Notes: generated by a model from the sequence alone, not told the origin. DNA of 64,000 nt from Agromyces bauzanensis (GCF_014645655.1 NZ_BMMD01000001.1:90229-154228); one strand, 5' to 3'; numbered from the stretch's first letter, positions 14,379-23,579 are shown. Translations and numbers: made by a program.

Positions 14379-16118
14379 GTGGGGCGTCACAGCATCAGGG
14401 CCCCGGCGAAGAGGCCGGGCCGCGCGCTCATCCTGTCCCTCATCGCCGCCACCGCCGTCGTCGGCGTCGTCGCCACCGGCGTCTTCCTCTGGGTCGGCGG
14501 GTATCTGAACCCCATCTTCGCCGTTGCCGAGGTGGGCTGCGTCGATGACGAGCAGCTCATCGTCGTCGCGGACACCTCGATCGCACCGGCCATCACCGAG
14601 ATCGCGGAGGACTTCGACGCCGCGTCCGAGGCCTGCGTCGACACGGTGGTGAGGGCTCAGGACTCCGCCGACACCTCGGCCGTGCTCGCCGCCGGAAGCC
14701 TCGTCGCCGACGTGTGGGTACCCGAGTCCAGCGTCTGGCTCGATCGCACGGTCGCCACCGCGGCGTCGCTCGGGCGGAGTGCGCCCGAGACGCAGATCGG
14801 CGAGCCCGTCGCGTCGACGCCCGTCGTGTTCGCGGCGCCGGCCACCAGGGCTGCGCAGATCGCGACCGAGCCCGTGACCTGGGCCCGCGTCCTGTCGGGA
14901 ACACTGCCCACCGTTCTGCCCGACCCCGCGGCTTCGTCGGCGAGCCTCGCCGGCCTGCTCGCCCTGCGCGGCCACTCCTCGCCCGACGACCCCCGGCAGT
15001 TCGCCGGCGCGATGATCGAACTCGGTAAGTCCATCCCCGCCTCCACGAGCGCGGCCTTCGGGTCGCTCGCCACGGCACCGCAGCCGAGCGTCGTCGTCAC
15101 CACCGAGGCCCAGGTGGCCGCCTACAACCTCGACGAGCCGGCCGAGACGCTCGTGGCCGCGTATCCCGCCGACGGGACGGTGCTCCTCGACTACCCGTTC
15201 GTGCGACTGTCCACGTCGGGTGACGTCGCTGCCGATGCGGACGACACGGATGCCGACGCCGGCAACGTGGGAGCCGCGGGCGACGGCGCCGCCCCGTCGC
15301 ACGCCGAGCTCGTCGAGGCGTTCGAGGCGACCGTGCGCGACGGGGCCGATCAGCTCGCGGCCGCGGGATTCCGCGCCTCGGACGGGACCGGCGCCCTCGA
15401 CGTGCCCGGCCTCGCCGCCGAGGCGCCCCCGGCCGCGGAGGCGAAGCTCGACGCCGGAGCGCAGCTCGAGGTCCTGCGTGCGTGGGGCGTGCTGACGCTG
15501 CGGTCGCGCATGCTCGCGGTGATCGACGTCTCGGGCTCGATGGAGGAGCCCGCCGAGAACGGCCTGCGCCGTATCGACATCTTCCAGCAGGCGGCCGTGG
15601 GCGCCATGGAGAAGTTCTCGGGCGAGGTCGAGCTCGGCGTCTGGGTCTTTTCGACCGCGCGCAACGGCGACCTGGACTACGAGGACCTCTCGCCCATCGC
15701 GCCGCTTGCCGACCTCGCGCACAAGCAGGAGGTCGCCGGGATCATCCAGTCGCTGCCCGGCCGGCTCGGCGGTGCCACCGGGCTCTACGACACGACGCTC
15801 GCCGCCGTGCAGCGGGTGCGTGAGTCGTACGACCCCGAGAAGGTCAACACGGTGCTCGTCATCACCGACGGCAAGAACGAGGACGAGAACGGCATCGACC
15901 TCGACACGCTGCTCGCGGAGCTCGCCAAGATCGACGACCCGACGAAGCCCGTCGCGGTCATCATGATCGGGTTCGGCCCCGACACCGACCTCGCGGCGAT
16001 GCAGCGCATCGCACAGGCGACGAAGGGTGCGGCGTACTCCGCCTCGAAGCCCGAGGACCTCGGCATCGTGCTGGTCGACGCGCTGTCGCAGCGCACGTGC
16101 CGCCCGAACTGCGGCTGA
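14379..16118 (+). CDS. Membrane-anchored substrate-binding and von Willebrand factor A domain protein
   Basis: A 579-residue protein with one N-terminal membrane helix (about residues 13-38, ALILSLIAATAVVGVVATG). An extracytoplasmic region resembling a type II solute-binding domain follows (IVVADTSIAPAITEIAEDF ... ADVWVPESSVWLDR). The C-terminal VWA domain starts at LAVIDVSGSMEEP, where DVSGS is the metal-ion adhesion site, and includes GGATGLYDTTLAAV and VLVITDGKNE. Such proteins are widespread in actinobacteria and probably act at the cell surface in protein binding; none is well characterised. TTGGAG lies before the GTG at 14379, which I choose over GTG 14373. A terminator follows. Confidence 0.82.
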   Translation: MGRHSIRAPAKRPGRALILSLIAATAVVGVVATGVFLWVGGYLNPIFAVAEVGCVDDEQLIVVADTSIAPAITEIAEDFDAASEACVDTVVRAQDSADTSAVLAAGSLVADVWVPESSVWLDRTVATAASLGRSAPETQIGEPVASTPVVFAAPATRAAQIATEPVTWARVLSGTLPTVLPDPAASSASLAGLLALRGHSSPDDPRQFAGAMIELGKSIPASTSAAFGSLATAPQPSVVVTTEAQVAAYNLDEPAETLVAAYPADGTVLLDYPFVRLSTSGDVAADADDTDADAGNVGAAGDGAAPSHAELVEAFEATVRDGADQLAAAGFRASDGTGALDVPGLAAEAPPAAEAKLDAGAQLEVLRAWGVLTLRSRMLAVIDVSGSMEEPAENGLRRIDIFQQAAVGAMEKFSGEVELGVWVFSTARNGDLDYEDLSPIAPLADLAHKQEVAGIIQSLPGRLGGATGLYDTTLAAVQRVRESYDPEKVNTVLVITDGKNEDENGIDLDTLLAELAKIDDPTKPVAVIMIGFGPDTDLAAMQRIAQATKGAAYSASKPEDLGIVLVDALSQRTCRPNCG

Positions 16119-16137
16119 CACGAGTGGCACGACGAAC

Positions 16138-16157
16138 GGCCCGGCTCGCGCCGGGCC
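16138..16157. terminator. Terminator hairpin between convergent genes
   Basis: GGCCCGG (16138-16144) pairs with CCGGGCC (16151-16157) around a six-base loop, and CTTCGCGG follows. It lies in the 59-base gap between the convergent VWA and exporter genes and can serve both directions, although there is no long T tract. Confidence 0.55.
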
Positions 16158-16177
16158 CTTCGCGGTCGATCAGGCGG

Positions 16178-17779
16178 TCAGGCGACGGTGGCCTCGTCGC
16201 TCCCGTGCTCGGCATGCGCGCCGGCCATCATGTCGGCCGGCCTGCGCACGAGGAACGCGCCGACGATCGCGACGAGCGAGAGGATCGCGCCCACGAGGAA
16301 CGCGCTCCGGATGCCGGCGGCTGCCGCGACCTCTGCGGTCGCGCCCGTCGTCGCCGCGCTGGCGGTGCGCGAGGTCATCACCGTGATGAACAGCGCGGTG
16401 CCGGCAGCGCCCGCGACCTGCTGAATCGTGCCGACGGTCGCCGAGCCGTGCGAGTAGAAGCGCGGCTCGATCGACCCCAGCGCCGACGTGAACAGGGGCG
16501 TGAACATGAAGGCCAACGCGGCCGAGAGCGCAATGTGCGCCGCGAGGAGCATCCACGGCGATGTCTGCTCGGTCACGAGTGTGAGCGACCACAGGACGCC
16601 GCTCACGACGATCGAGCCCGGCACGAGCAGCGGCGTCGGCCCGACGCGGTCGTAGAGCCGGCCGACGGTGGGGCCCAGGAGTCCCATGATCAGGCCGCCG
16701 GGCAGGAGCAGCAGTCCGGTATACACCGGCTCGAGGTGCAGCACGTCCTGCAGGTAGACCGGCAGGAGGATGATCGTGCCGAACAGGGCCGCCATCATCA
16801 CGGCCATGAGCCCCACCGACACCGAGAAGTTGCGGGTGCGGAAGGTGCGCAGGTCGAGCAGCGCCCGGTCGCGGCGCTGCAGGAAGAGCTGGCGCACGAT
16901 GAACGCGGCGACGCCCAGGGTACCCACGGCGAGCGCGATCCACATCTGCGGCGCTGCCGCCGCATCGGTGCCGCTCACGGCGCCGCCCACGAGGCTCAGG
17001 CCGTAGACCAGGCCGCCGAAGCCGAACGCCGACAGCACGATCGAGAATACGTCGATGGGGATGACGCGCGTCTCGCTGACGTTCTCGACGCGACGCATGC
17101 CGATGACGAGCATCACGAGTGCGATGGGTAGCACGAGCCAGAACATGAACCGCCACGACAGGAAGTTCAGGATGAGGCCCGAGATCGTCGGCCCGATGGC
17201 GGGTGCGACGGACATCACGATCGAGACGCGACCCATGATGCGGCCGCGGTCGGATGGGAGCACCAGCGTCATGAGGGTCGTCATGAGCAGCGGCATCATG
17301 ATCGCCGTACCCGTCGCCTGCACCACGCGCGCGAGCAGCAGCACCTCGAAGCCGGGCGCGAGGGCGGCGATGAGCGTGCCCGACGAGAACAGGCTCATCG
17401 CGGCGATGAACATGGGCCGCGTCGCGAACCGCTGCAGCAGGAAGCCGGTGATCGGGATGACGACGGCCATGGTCAGCATGAACGCCGTGGTCAGCCACTG
17501 CGCGGCCGACAGGGTGATGTCGAGGTCGTCGACGAGGTGCGGGATCGCCACACCCATGATCGTCTCGTTGAGGAAGACGACGAACGTGGCGGCGAGGAGC
17601 AACCAGATGACCCGGTTGTTCCGGGCTCCGTGCAACGCCTCGGCGTCGGAGTGTTCTTGGAAGTCGTCGTCGTGGTCCGGCACGACGACGTCATCGAGAT
17701 GGGAAGCGGTGCGTTCTGTCAAGAGAAGGGCATCCAATCGAGTTCGGCGCAGGCTGCGCCGGAGAAGAGCGTCGAACAA
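16178..17779 (-). CDS. DHA2-family (14-helix) MFS multidrug exporter
   Basis: A protein of up to 533 residues. After a charged cytosolic N-terminus it has about 14 hydrophobic helices, with the DHA2 features LNETIMGVAIPHLVDDL in helix 1, QWLTTAFMLTMAVVIPITGF, and the motif C-like VAPAIGPTISGLIL in helix 5 typical of drug:H+ antiporters such as LmrB/EmrB/QacA. It would export lipophilic compounds at the cost of the proton gradient. The start is uncertain: a TTG at 17779, or later TTG/GTG codons before residue 40; none has a good ribosome site and the family usually begins about 30 residues later. No regulator gene is adjacent. Confidence 0.88.
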   Translation of the reverse strand: MFDALLRRSLRRTRLDALLLTERTASHLDDVVVPDHDDDFQEHSDAEALHGARNNRVIWLLLAATFVVFLNETIMGVAIPHLVDDLDITLSAAQWLTTAFMLTMAVVIPITGFLLQRFATRPMFIAAMSLFSSGTLIAALAPGFEVLLLARVVQATGTAIMMPLLMTTLMTLVLPSDRGRIMGRVSIVMSVAPAIGPTISGLILNFLSWRFMFWLVLPIALVMLVIGMRRVENVSETRVIPIDVFSIVLSAFGFGGLVYGLSLVGGAVSGTDAAAAPQMWIALAVGTLGVAAFIVRQLFLQRRDRALLDLRTFRTRNFSVSVGLMAVMMAALFGTIILLPVYLQDVLHLEPVYTGLLLLPGGLIMGLLGPTVGRLYDRVGPTPLLVPGSIVVSGVLWSLTLVTEQTSPWMLLAAHIALSAALAFMFTPLFTSALGSIEPRFYSHGSATVGTIQQVAGAAGTALFITVMTSRTASAATTGATAEVAAAAGIRSAFLVGAILSLVAIVGAFLVRRPADMMAGAHAEHGSDEATVA

Positions 17780-17897
17780 TCGAACATGGGGGACAACCGG
17801 CCTCGGACGACGTGCTATTCCCAGATCGCCGGATGAATCGGAACGTATGGAAATGCGTCGCGCGCCGTGCGACCGTGTCGGTGCCGGAGGCCGACGG

Positions 17898-17951
17898 TCA
17901 GAACGTGGCGATCGGCTCGTCGTCGGCCGGGATGGCGGTGGGATCGGTCAT
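17898..17951 (-). CDS. Seventeen-codon frame coupled to the nadS stop
   Basis: ATG ACC GAT ... TGA encodes MTDPTAIPADDEPIATF. The ATG overlaps the nadS stop as ATGA, the arrangement used throughout this operon. It may be a coupled micropeptide or the start of a lost downstream gene. No family is recognised and the length gives little statistical support. Confidence 0.25.
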   Translation of the reverse strand: MTDPTAIPADDEPIATF

Positions 17952-19093
17952 GGCGCGACGATATCGCGCACCACCGACACCGCCCGGGCCACGGATGCCG
18001 CGGCCTCGGCGATCTCGTCGGCCGTGGTCTCGGCGCCGAGCGTGAAGCGCACGGCCGTCTGCGCGAGCTCGCCGGGCACGCCGATGGCGGTGAGCACGTG
18101 CGACGGCTCGTCGCTGCCCGCGGCGCACGCCGACCCGCTCGAGCAGACCACGCCCTGGCGCTCGAGCTCCAGCAGCACCGCTTCGCCGCTCGTCCCAGGG
18201 AAGACGAACGAGACGGTGCCCGGCAGTCGCCGCACGGGGTCGCCCGTGAGCCGTGCCCAGGGCACCTCGGCCGTGACCCGCGCCACGAGGTCGGCGGCGA
18301 GCGCGCCGACGCGGGCCGCGGCATCCGCCCGCTCGCCGTCGGCGAGCCGCAGCGCGGTCGCGAACGCGACGGCGCCGGCGACGTTCTCGGTGCCCGACCG
18401 GCGGCCGCGCTCCTGACCGCCGCCGTGCAGCACGGGCTCGAGCGGGACGCGGCCGCGCACGACGAGCGCGCCCGTGCCCTTGGGGGCCCCGACCTTGTGG
18501 CCGGCGAGCGACATCGCGTCGACGCCGAGCGCGCGGAGGGAGAGCGGGAGCCAGCCGGCGGCCTGCACGGCGTCGGTGTGCATCGCCGAGCCCGACGCGT
18601 GCGCGATCGCCGCGAGTTCGGCGATGGGCTGCACCGTGCCGATCTCGTTGTTGGCGAGCTGCACCGAGACGAGCGTGGTGTCCGCGCGGATGACGCGCGC
18701 GAGCGCCTCGGGATGCACGAGCCCGTGCTCGTCGACGTCGACGAAGGTGACGTGGAACCCGTGCACCCGCGCCAGGTGATCGGCCGACTCCAGCACCGCC
18801 TCGTGCTCGATCGGCGTCACCACGATGTGGCGGCCGCGCGGGTTCGCGAGCGCGATGCCCTTGATCGCGAGGTTGTCGGCCTCGGTGCCGCCGCTCGCGA
18901 ACACCACGTCTCCGGGGCGGCATCCGATGACCGCGGCCACCTCGGCGCGGGCCGCCGCGAGCGCACGCGCCGCCTCGTCGCCGAGCCCGTGATGGCTCGA
19001 CGGGTTGCCGAAAGCATTGGTGAGGAACGGCCACATCGCCTCGAGCGCCTCCCGTCGCACGGGGGTCGTCGCGGCGTGGTCGAGGAAGATCAC
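17948..19093 (-). CDS. nadS: NAD-operon cysteine desulfurase (NifS/IscS class)
   Basis: A 381-residue PLP enzyme of aminotransferase class V. The N-terminus is MIFLDHAATTPVRREAL, the PLP-binding Lys is in LAGHKVGAPKGTG, and the persulfide-forming Cys is in VCSSGSACAAGSDEPSHVL, matching group I desulfurases. HTDAVQAAG carries the PLP-ring Asp. It takes sulfur from cysteine for Fe-S assembly. Its position as last gene after nadC, overlapping it by four bases, matches the nadS arrangement known in Corynebacterium glutamicum, where the product matures the [4Fe-4S] cluster of NadA. A role in general sulfur transfer is also possible. Confidence 0.9.
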   Translation of the reverse strand: MIFLDHAATTPVRREALEAMWPFLTNAFGNPSSHHGLGDEAARALAAARAEVAAVIGCRPGDVVFASGGTEADNLAIKGIALANPRGRHIVVTPIEHEAVLESADHLARVHGFHVTFVDVDEHGLVHPEALARVIRADTTLVSVQLANNEIGTVQPIAELAAIAHASGSAMHTDAVQAAGWLPLSLRALGVDAMSLAGHKVGAPKGTGALVVRGRVPLEPVLHGGGQERGRRSGTENVAGAVAFATALRLADGERADAAARVGALAADLVARVTAEVPWARLTGDPVRRLPGTVSFVFPGTSGEAVLLELERQGVVCSSGSACAAGSDEPSHVLTAIGVPGELAQTAVRFTLGAETTADEIAEAAASVARAVSVVRDIVAP

Positions 19094-19980
19094 GTGGAGT
19101 CCTCGGAGGCTCGGCTCCCGTCCGCCGGCGCCTCGATCACCACGTCGAGCCCGAGGTCGAGCGCGCGGGCGGAGTGCGTGAGCGCGCCGACCGAGATCAC
19201 GTCGACGCCCGTGGCGGCGATCGCGCCGACCGATTCGAGCGAGACGCCGCCGGATGCCTCGACCACGGCCCGTCCGCCGATGCGCGCGACGCCCTCCCGC
19301 AGGTCGTCGAGGTCGAGGTTGTCGAGCATGATCGTGTCGGCACAGCCGGCGAGGACCGCGTCGAGCTGGTCGAGCCGGTCGACCTCGACCTCGAGGTGGG
19401 CGGTGTGCGGCATCCGCTCGCGTGCCTCGCGGAGCGCGGTGGCGAGGTCGCGGCCGCTGGCGGTGAGCACCGCCAAGTGGTTGTCCTTCGCCATGATCGC
19501 GTCGGAGAGCGAGCGGCGGTGGTTGCGGCCGCCGCCGTCCCGGACCGCCTGGCGCTCGAGGCTGCGCAGGCCGGGGGTGGTCTTGCGGGTGTCGACGATG
19601 CGCGCGCTCGTGCCGGCGACCGCGTCGACGTAGCGCGCGGTGAGCGTGGCGACGCCCGACATGCGCTGCAGCAGGTTGAGGGCCACCCGCTCGGCGGTGA
19701 GGATGCCGCGAGCCGGCCCCTGCACCCGCGCGAGCACCTCGCCCGCCGCGAACCGGTCACCGTCACCGGCGATCCGCTGCACCACGATGCGCGGATCGAC
19801 GAGGCGGAACGCGGCGGCGAACACCTCGATGCCGCTCACGACGCCCGGCTCGCGGGCGACGAGCTCGGCCGTGGCGGTCGCCGCAGCGGGGATGAGCGTC
19901 TCGCTCGTGAGGTCGCCCCACGGCGCGTCCTCGTCGAGGGCGGCGCCGACGATGCGGTCGATCTCGCGGATCCCGGTCAT
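19090..19980 (-). CDS. nadC: Nicotinate-nucleotide pyrophosphorylase (carboxylating)
   Basis: A 296-residue quinolinate phosphoribosyltransferase, which converts quinolinate and PRPP to nicotinate mononucleotide, CO2 and PPi. Visible family blocks are EDAPWGDLTSE, AERVALNLLQRMSGVAT, RIVDTRKTTPGLR with the catalytic Arg/Lys set, RNHRRSLSDAIMAKDNH, and the barrel end VEASGGVSLESVGAIAATGVD. Length is normal. The ATG overlaps the nadB stop by one base (TGATG) and its own stop overlaps nadS by four, so nadB-nadC-nadS should be translated in a coupled manner from one mRNA. Confidence 0.96.
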   Translation of the reverse strand: MTGIREIDRIVGAALDEDAPWGDLTSETLIPAAATATAELVAREPGVVSGIEVFAAAFRLVDPRIVVQRIAGDGDRFAAGEVLARVQGPARGILTAERVALNLLQRMSGVATLTARYVDAVAGTSARIVDTRKTTPGLRSLERQAVRDGGGRNHRRSLSDAIMAKDNHLAVLTASGRDLATALREARERMPHTAHLEVEVDRLDQLDAVLAGCADTIMLDNLDLDDLREGVARIGGRAVVEASGGVSLESVGAIAATGVDVISVGALTHSARALDLGLDVVIEAPADGSRASEDST

Positions 19981-21527
19981 CAAGCCGCCTCCCCGGCCGC
20001 GACGATCGTCGCGAGGTCGTCGGTCACCGCGTCGTCGGTGCGGAAGTGCGCGCCCCGGCTCTCCGTGCGCGCGAGCGCGGCGGCCACCGTGAGCCGCGCC
20101 AGGTCGAGCAGGTTCCGGTCCTCTGCGGTGCGGCGGTCGCGCACCTCGGGCGCGCGCCACGTGGCGAGTCGAGCGGATGCCGCAGCGAGGCCCTCCCCGA
20201 CGCGCTCGAGCCCGACGTGCTCCCACATGAGCCGCTGCAGCTCGGCCCGGTCGACGATGCGCGCGGCGTCTCGATACGCGTCGCCTCCGGCGGCGCTACT
20301 CGACGACCGGACCGGTGATCGAGCAGCGCCGGACGTAGTCCGACGCCTATCGAGCTCAGGCGCCGGGGAGCCCAGCGCGCGCACCGCCCGATCAGCGAAG
20401 ACGGCCGCCTCGAGCAGCGAATTCGACGCCAGCCGGTTGGCGCCGTGCACGCCCGAGCGGGCCGTCTCGCCGACGGCGAAGAGCCCGGGCAGCGTCGTGC
20501 GCCCGTCGAGGTCGGTCACGACGCCGCCCATGGCGTAGTGCGCTGCGGGCGTGATCGGCACGGGCTCGGCCGACCAGTCGAACCCGGCATCGCGGATCGC
20601 AGCGTCGAGGCTCGGGAACCGCTGCGCCAGGAACGTGGCCCCGAAGCCGGTCGCGTCGAGGAACACGGGCGCACCGCCCTGCTCGGCCATGCGCCGCCAC
20701 ACGGCACGCGCCACGACGTCGCGCGGTGCGAGCTCGCCGCGCGGGTCCACGTCGAGCATGAACCGCTCGCCGTCGCCGTCGACGAGCAGGGCGCCCTCGC
20801 CGCGCACCGCCTCCGAGATGAGCGGCGTGCCGGGCGCATCCAGCGCGGTTGGATGGAACTGCACGAACTCCAGGTCCGCGACCGCCGCGCCGGCCCGCCA
20901 GGCGGCCGCCGCACCATCGCCGGTCGCGACCGACGGGTTGGTCGTATGCCAGTAGAGGCATCCGCTGCCCCCGGTCGCGAGCACCACGACGTCGGCGGGT
21001 CGTTCGGTGACGGTTCCGGATGTTCCGAGCAGGCGTGCCCCGACGACCCGGCCGCGCTCGACGAGGAGGTCGGCGAGCATTGTCTCCTCCTCGATCCGCA
21101 CGGCCCGGCGCCGCACGGTCGCCACGAGCGCCGCTTCGATCGCCGCGCCCGTCGCGTCGCCGCCCGCGTGCAGGATGCGCGCGCGCGAGTGCGCCGCCTC
21201 GAGCCCGCGCTCGAGGCCCGACTCGCCGCGGTCGAACTCGACACCGAACCGGATGAGGTCGCGTACCCGCGCCGGGCCCTCGTCGACCAGAACGTGCACG
21301 GCCTCGGGGTCGGCGAGGCCCGCGCCGGCCGCGATCGTGTCGTCGAAGTGCCGCTCGGTGGAATCGTCGGGGAAGAGCGCCGCGGCGATGCCGCCCTGAG
21401 CGTGCCGCGTGTTGCCGTCGACGAGTGCCGTCTTCGTGACGAGCTCGACCGTGTGCCCGGCGTCGGCGGCCTTCACCGCCGTCCAGAGCCCGGCGATGCC
21501 GCCGCCGACGACGAGGACGTGCACCAT
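19980..21527 (-). CDS. nadB: L-aspartate oxidase with an inserted linker
   Basis: A 515-residue flavoprotein that oxidises L-aspartate to iminoaspartate for NadA. It shows the FAD dinucleotide-binding motif VVGGGIAGLWTAVKAA, NTRHAQGGIAAAL, the substrate-site AAHYAMGGVVTDLDG and the second FAD motif GLFAVGETARSGVHGANRLASNSLLE. The C-terminal helical domain begins near RDAARIVDRAELQRLMWEH. Between these, about 30 residues rich in Arg and Ser (around LDRRRTTSGAARSPV...) correspond to a REP-like palindromic DNA insertion. It lies in a linker, so activity may be preserved. The ATG is two bases after the nadA stop. Confidence 0.95.
   Translation of the reverse strand: MVHVLVVGGGIAGLWTAVKAADAGHTVELVTKTALVDGNTRHAQGGIAAALFPDDSTERHFDDTIAAGAGLADPEAVHVLVDEGPARVRDLIRFGVEFDRGESGLERGLEAAHSRARILHAGGDATGAAIEAALVATVRRRAVRIEEETMLADLLVERGRVVGARLLGTSGTVTERPADVVVLATGGSGCLYWHTTNPSVATGDGAAAAWRAGAAVADLEFVQFHPTALDAPGTPLISEAVRGEGALLVDGDGERFMLDVDPRGELAPRDVVARAVWRRMAEQGGAPVFLDATGFGATFLAQRFPSLDAAIRDAGFDWSAEPVPITPAAHYAMGGVVTDLDGRTTLPGLFAVGETARSGVHGANRLASNSLLEAAVFADRAVRALGSPAPELDRRRTTSGAARSPVRSSSSAAGGDAYRDAARIVDRAELQRLMWEHVGLERVGEGLAAASARLATWRAPEVRDRRTAEDRNLLDLARLTVAAALARTESRGAHFRTDDAVTDDLATIVAAGEAA
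20268..20356. repeat. REP-like palindromic element inside nadB
   Basis: Two imperfect hairpins lie side by side. The first (20268-20310) pairs GTCTCGATACGCGTCGCC with GGCGGCGCTACTCGACGACC. The second (about 20316-20356) centres on the palindrome GGACGTAGTCC. CTCGATACG...CTACTCGACGACCGG is the layout I remember for dispersed intergenic repeats in Microbacteriaceae. Here it is in frame within a coding sequence. Copy number elsewhere could not be checked and no second copy is obvious in this window. Confidence 0.5.
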
Positions 21528-21528
21528 G

Positions 21529-22878
21529 TCAGGCCGCCCCGGGTGCCGCGGGCGCGCCGGGCGCCGCGACCGGCGGCTTCGCCGCGAGCATCCGCTCGAG
21601 TGCGAGGCGCGCCGGCTCGGCCACCTCGTCGGCCACGGCGATGCGGTTGACGACGCGACCGGCGACGAGCTCCTCGAGCACCCACGCGAGGTGGCCCGGG
21701 TGGATGCGGTACATCGTCGAGCACGGGCACACCACCGGGTCGAGGCAGAAGATCGTGTGCTCGGGGTGCTCGGCGGCGAGGCGCTGCACGAGGTTGATCT
21801 CGGTGCCGATCGCGAAGGTCGAACCCGCGGGCGCCGCCTGGATCGCCTTGACGATGAAATCGGTCGACCCCGAGGCATCCGCTGCGTCGACGACGGGCAT
21901 GGGGCACTCGGGGTGCACGATGACCTGCACGCCGGGATGCTGCGCACGTGCGGCATCGATCTGGTCGACCGTGAAGCGCTTGTGCACCGAGCAGAAGCCG
22001 TGCCACAGGATGACGCGGGCGCCCTCGAGCTCGTCGAGCGTGTTGCCGCCCAGCGGCTTGCGCGGGTTCCACATCGGCATCTGCTCGAGCGGCACGCCCA
22101 TGGCCTTGGCGGTGTTGCGGCCGAGGTGCTGGTCGGGGAAGAACAGCACGCGCTCGCCGCGCTCGAACGCCCACTCGAGCACGGTCTTCGCGTTCGAGGA
22201 GGTGCAGACGATGCCGCCGTGGCGGCCCACGAACCCCTTGAGTGCGGCCGACGAGTTCATGTACGTGACCGGGATGACCGGCACGCGGCCATCGGCGCCC
22301 GGCGCCGAAAGGTCGCCGTAGACCTCCTCGAGCTGCTCCCAGGCCTCCTCGACGCTCGACTCGTCGGCCATGTCGGCCATCGAGCAGCCCGCGGCGAGGT
22401 TCGGCAGGATCACGGCCTGTTCGGGGCCTGACAGCAGGTCGGCGGTCTCGGCCATGAAGTGCACGCCGCAGAACACGATGGCCTCGGCATCCGGCCGCCC
22501 CTTCGCGGCGTTCGCGAGCTGGAACGAGTCGCCCGTGAAATCGGCGTGCTCGACGACCTCGTCGCGCTGGTAGAAGTGGCCGAGCACCACGACCCGGTCG
22601 CCGAGCGTCGCCTTCGCGGCTCGGATGCGTGCGTGCAGCTCCTCGTCGGACGCCGTGCGATACTCCTCGGGCAGTGCGCCCTGGCGCGGCGAGCCGGTGG
22701 GAATGACGTCGCCCATCGACGAGCCGGGGCCGTAGCCCGCGGGCCCGGAGTCGAACTCCCAGGGGCCCTTCGCGAGGTCGGGCGAGCAGGCCGCGCCGTC
22801 GGCGGCACCCGTGGTGATCAGGCGGATCGTGCGGTCGACGGATGCCGCGGCTCGGGTCGGGATGGTGGGGGTGCTCAT
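21529..22878 (-). CDS. nadA: Quinolinate synthase
   Basis: A 449-residue NadA, which condenses iminoaspartate with dihydroxyacetone phosphate to quinolinate using a [4Fe-4S] cluster. Typical blocks are VLGHFYQRDEVVEHADFTGDS, FCGVHFMAETADLL, PNLAAGCSMADMA, VTYMNSSAALK, CTSSNA, FFPDQHLGRNTA, VHPECPMPVV and CLDPVVCPCSTMYRIHPGHL. Cluster cysteines can be assigned to GCSMAD, HPECP and VCPCSTM. The 70-residue N-terminal extension before the catalytic core is longer than in E. coli and common in actinobacteria. The ATG overlaps the ndnR stop (ATGA). Confidence 0.97.
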   Translation of the reverse strand: MSTPTIPTRAAASVDRTIRLITTGAADGAACSPDLAKGPWEFDSGPAGYGPGSSMGDVIPTGSPRQGALPEEYRTASDEELHARIRAAKATLGDRVVVLGHFYQRDEVVEHADFTGDSFQLANAAKGRPDAEAIVFCGVHFMAETADLLSGPEQAVILPNLAAGCSMADMADESSVEEAWEQLEEVYGDLSAPGADGRVPVIPVTYMNSSAALKGFVGRHGGIVCTSSNAKTVLEWAFERGERVLFFPDQHLGRNTAKAMGVPLEQMPMWNPRKPLGGNTLDELEGARVILWHGFCSVHKRFTVDQIDAARAQHPGVQVIVHPECPMPVVDAADASGSTDFIVKAIQAAPAGSTFAIGTEINLVQRLAAEHPEHTIFCLDPVVCPCSTMYRIHPGHLAWVLEELVAGRVVNRIAVADEVAEPARLALERMLAAKPPVAAPGAPAAPGAA

Positions 22879-23579
22879 GACGCTGGCCTCTCTCTCATGA
22901 ACGGTTCGCGAGACTCGGCCGTCACGGCGGAGGTGTCGTAGCGGTAGAGCCTCGGGGGACGGTGGGGTGCGCCGGCGAGCCGCTCGCCCGTCTCGCGCAG
23001 GCGGCCGGAGGCGATCATCTGGCGCCGGAAGTTCGCCGGGTCGAGGCTGCGCTGCAGCACCGCCTCGTACACCTCGCGGAGCTCGGCGAGGGTGAACGTC
23101 TCGCCGAGGAACGCGTGCGCGATCTCGGCGTACTCCACCTTGTTGCGCAGGCGCCAGAGGGCGTACTCGATGATTCGGTTGTGGTCGAACGCGAGTGCGG
23201 GCAGGGTGTCGGCCGGCACCCAGCGCACGTTGGGCCCGGCGCTGGCGCGGGCGGCCTCGTCGCTCTGCACGAGTGCCCAGTACACGACCGACACCACCCG
23301 GGCCCCGGGGGAGCGGTCGACCTGCCCGAACGTGTAGAGCTGCTCGAGGTACTTGGGCGCGAGTCCCGTGGTCGCGCGGAGCGTGCGTGCTGCGGCGACC
23401 TCGAGTTCCTCGTTCGGCGGGAGCCAGCCGCCGGGCAGCGCCCAGTACCCCCGCTGCGGCTCGCGCGTGCGACGTACGAGGGGCGTCCAGAGTACGGACC
23501 GGCCGGAGTGGTCGGGGCGCAGCGCGAAGATGACGGTGGACACGGCGAGGCGCGTCAGGAGGTCGCTGGGCTGCGGCAT
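22875..23579 (-). CDS. ndnR: NUDIX-winged helix repressor of NAD synthesis (NrtR/NdnR type)
   Basis: A 234-residue protein. The first 145 residues form a NUDIX domain whose box has decayed from GxxxxxExxxxREUxEEx to GGWLPPNEELEVAAARTLRATTG, so hydrolysis is unlikely. The rest is a winged-helix domain (GETFTLAELREVYEAVLQRSLDPANFRRQMI) as in NrtR. NrtR-type repressors bind ADP-ribose or related NAD metabolites. In C. glutamicum NdnR represses an ndnR-nadA-nadC-nadS operon, and the same order with nadB added is seen here. GGGAGGTGAGG precedes the ATG. It most likely autoregulates through palindromes at 23619-23668. Confidence 0.9.
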   Translation of the reverse strand: MPQPSDLLTRLAVSTVIFALRPDHSGRSVLWTPLVRRTREPQRGYWALPGGWLPPNEELEVAAARTLRATTGLAPKYLEQLYTFGQVDRSPGARVVSVVYWALVQSDEAARASAGPNVRWVPADTLPALAFDHNRIIEYALWRLRNKVEYAEIAHAFLGETFTLAELREVYEAVLQRSLDPANFRRQMIASGRLRETGERLAGAPHRPPRLYRYDTSAVTAESREPFMRERPAS

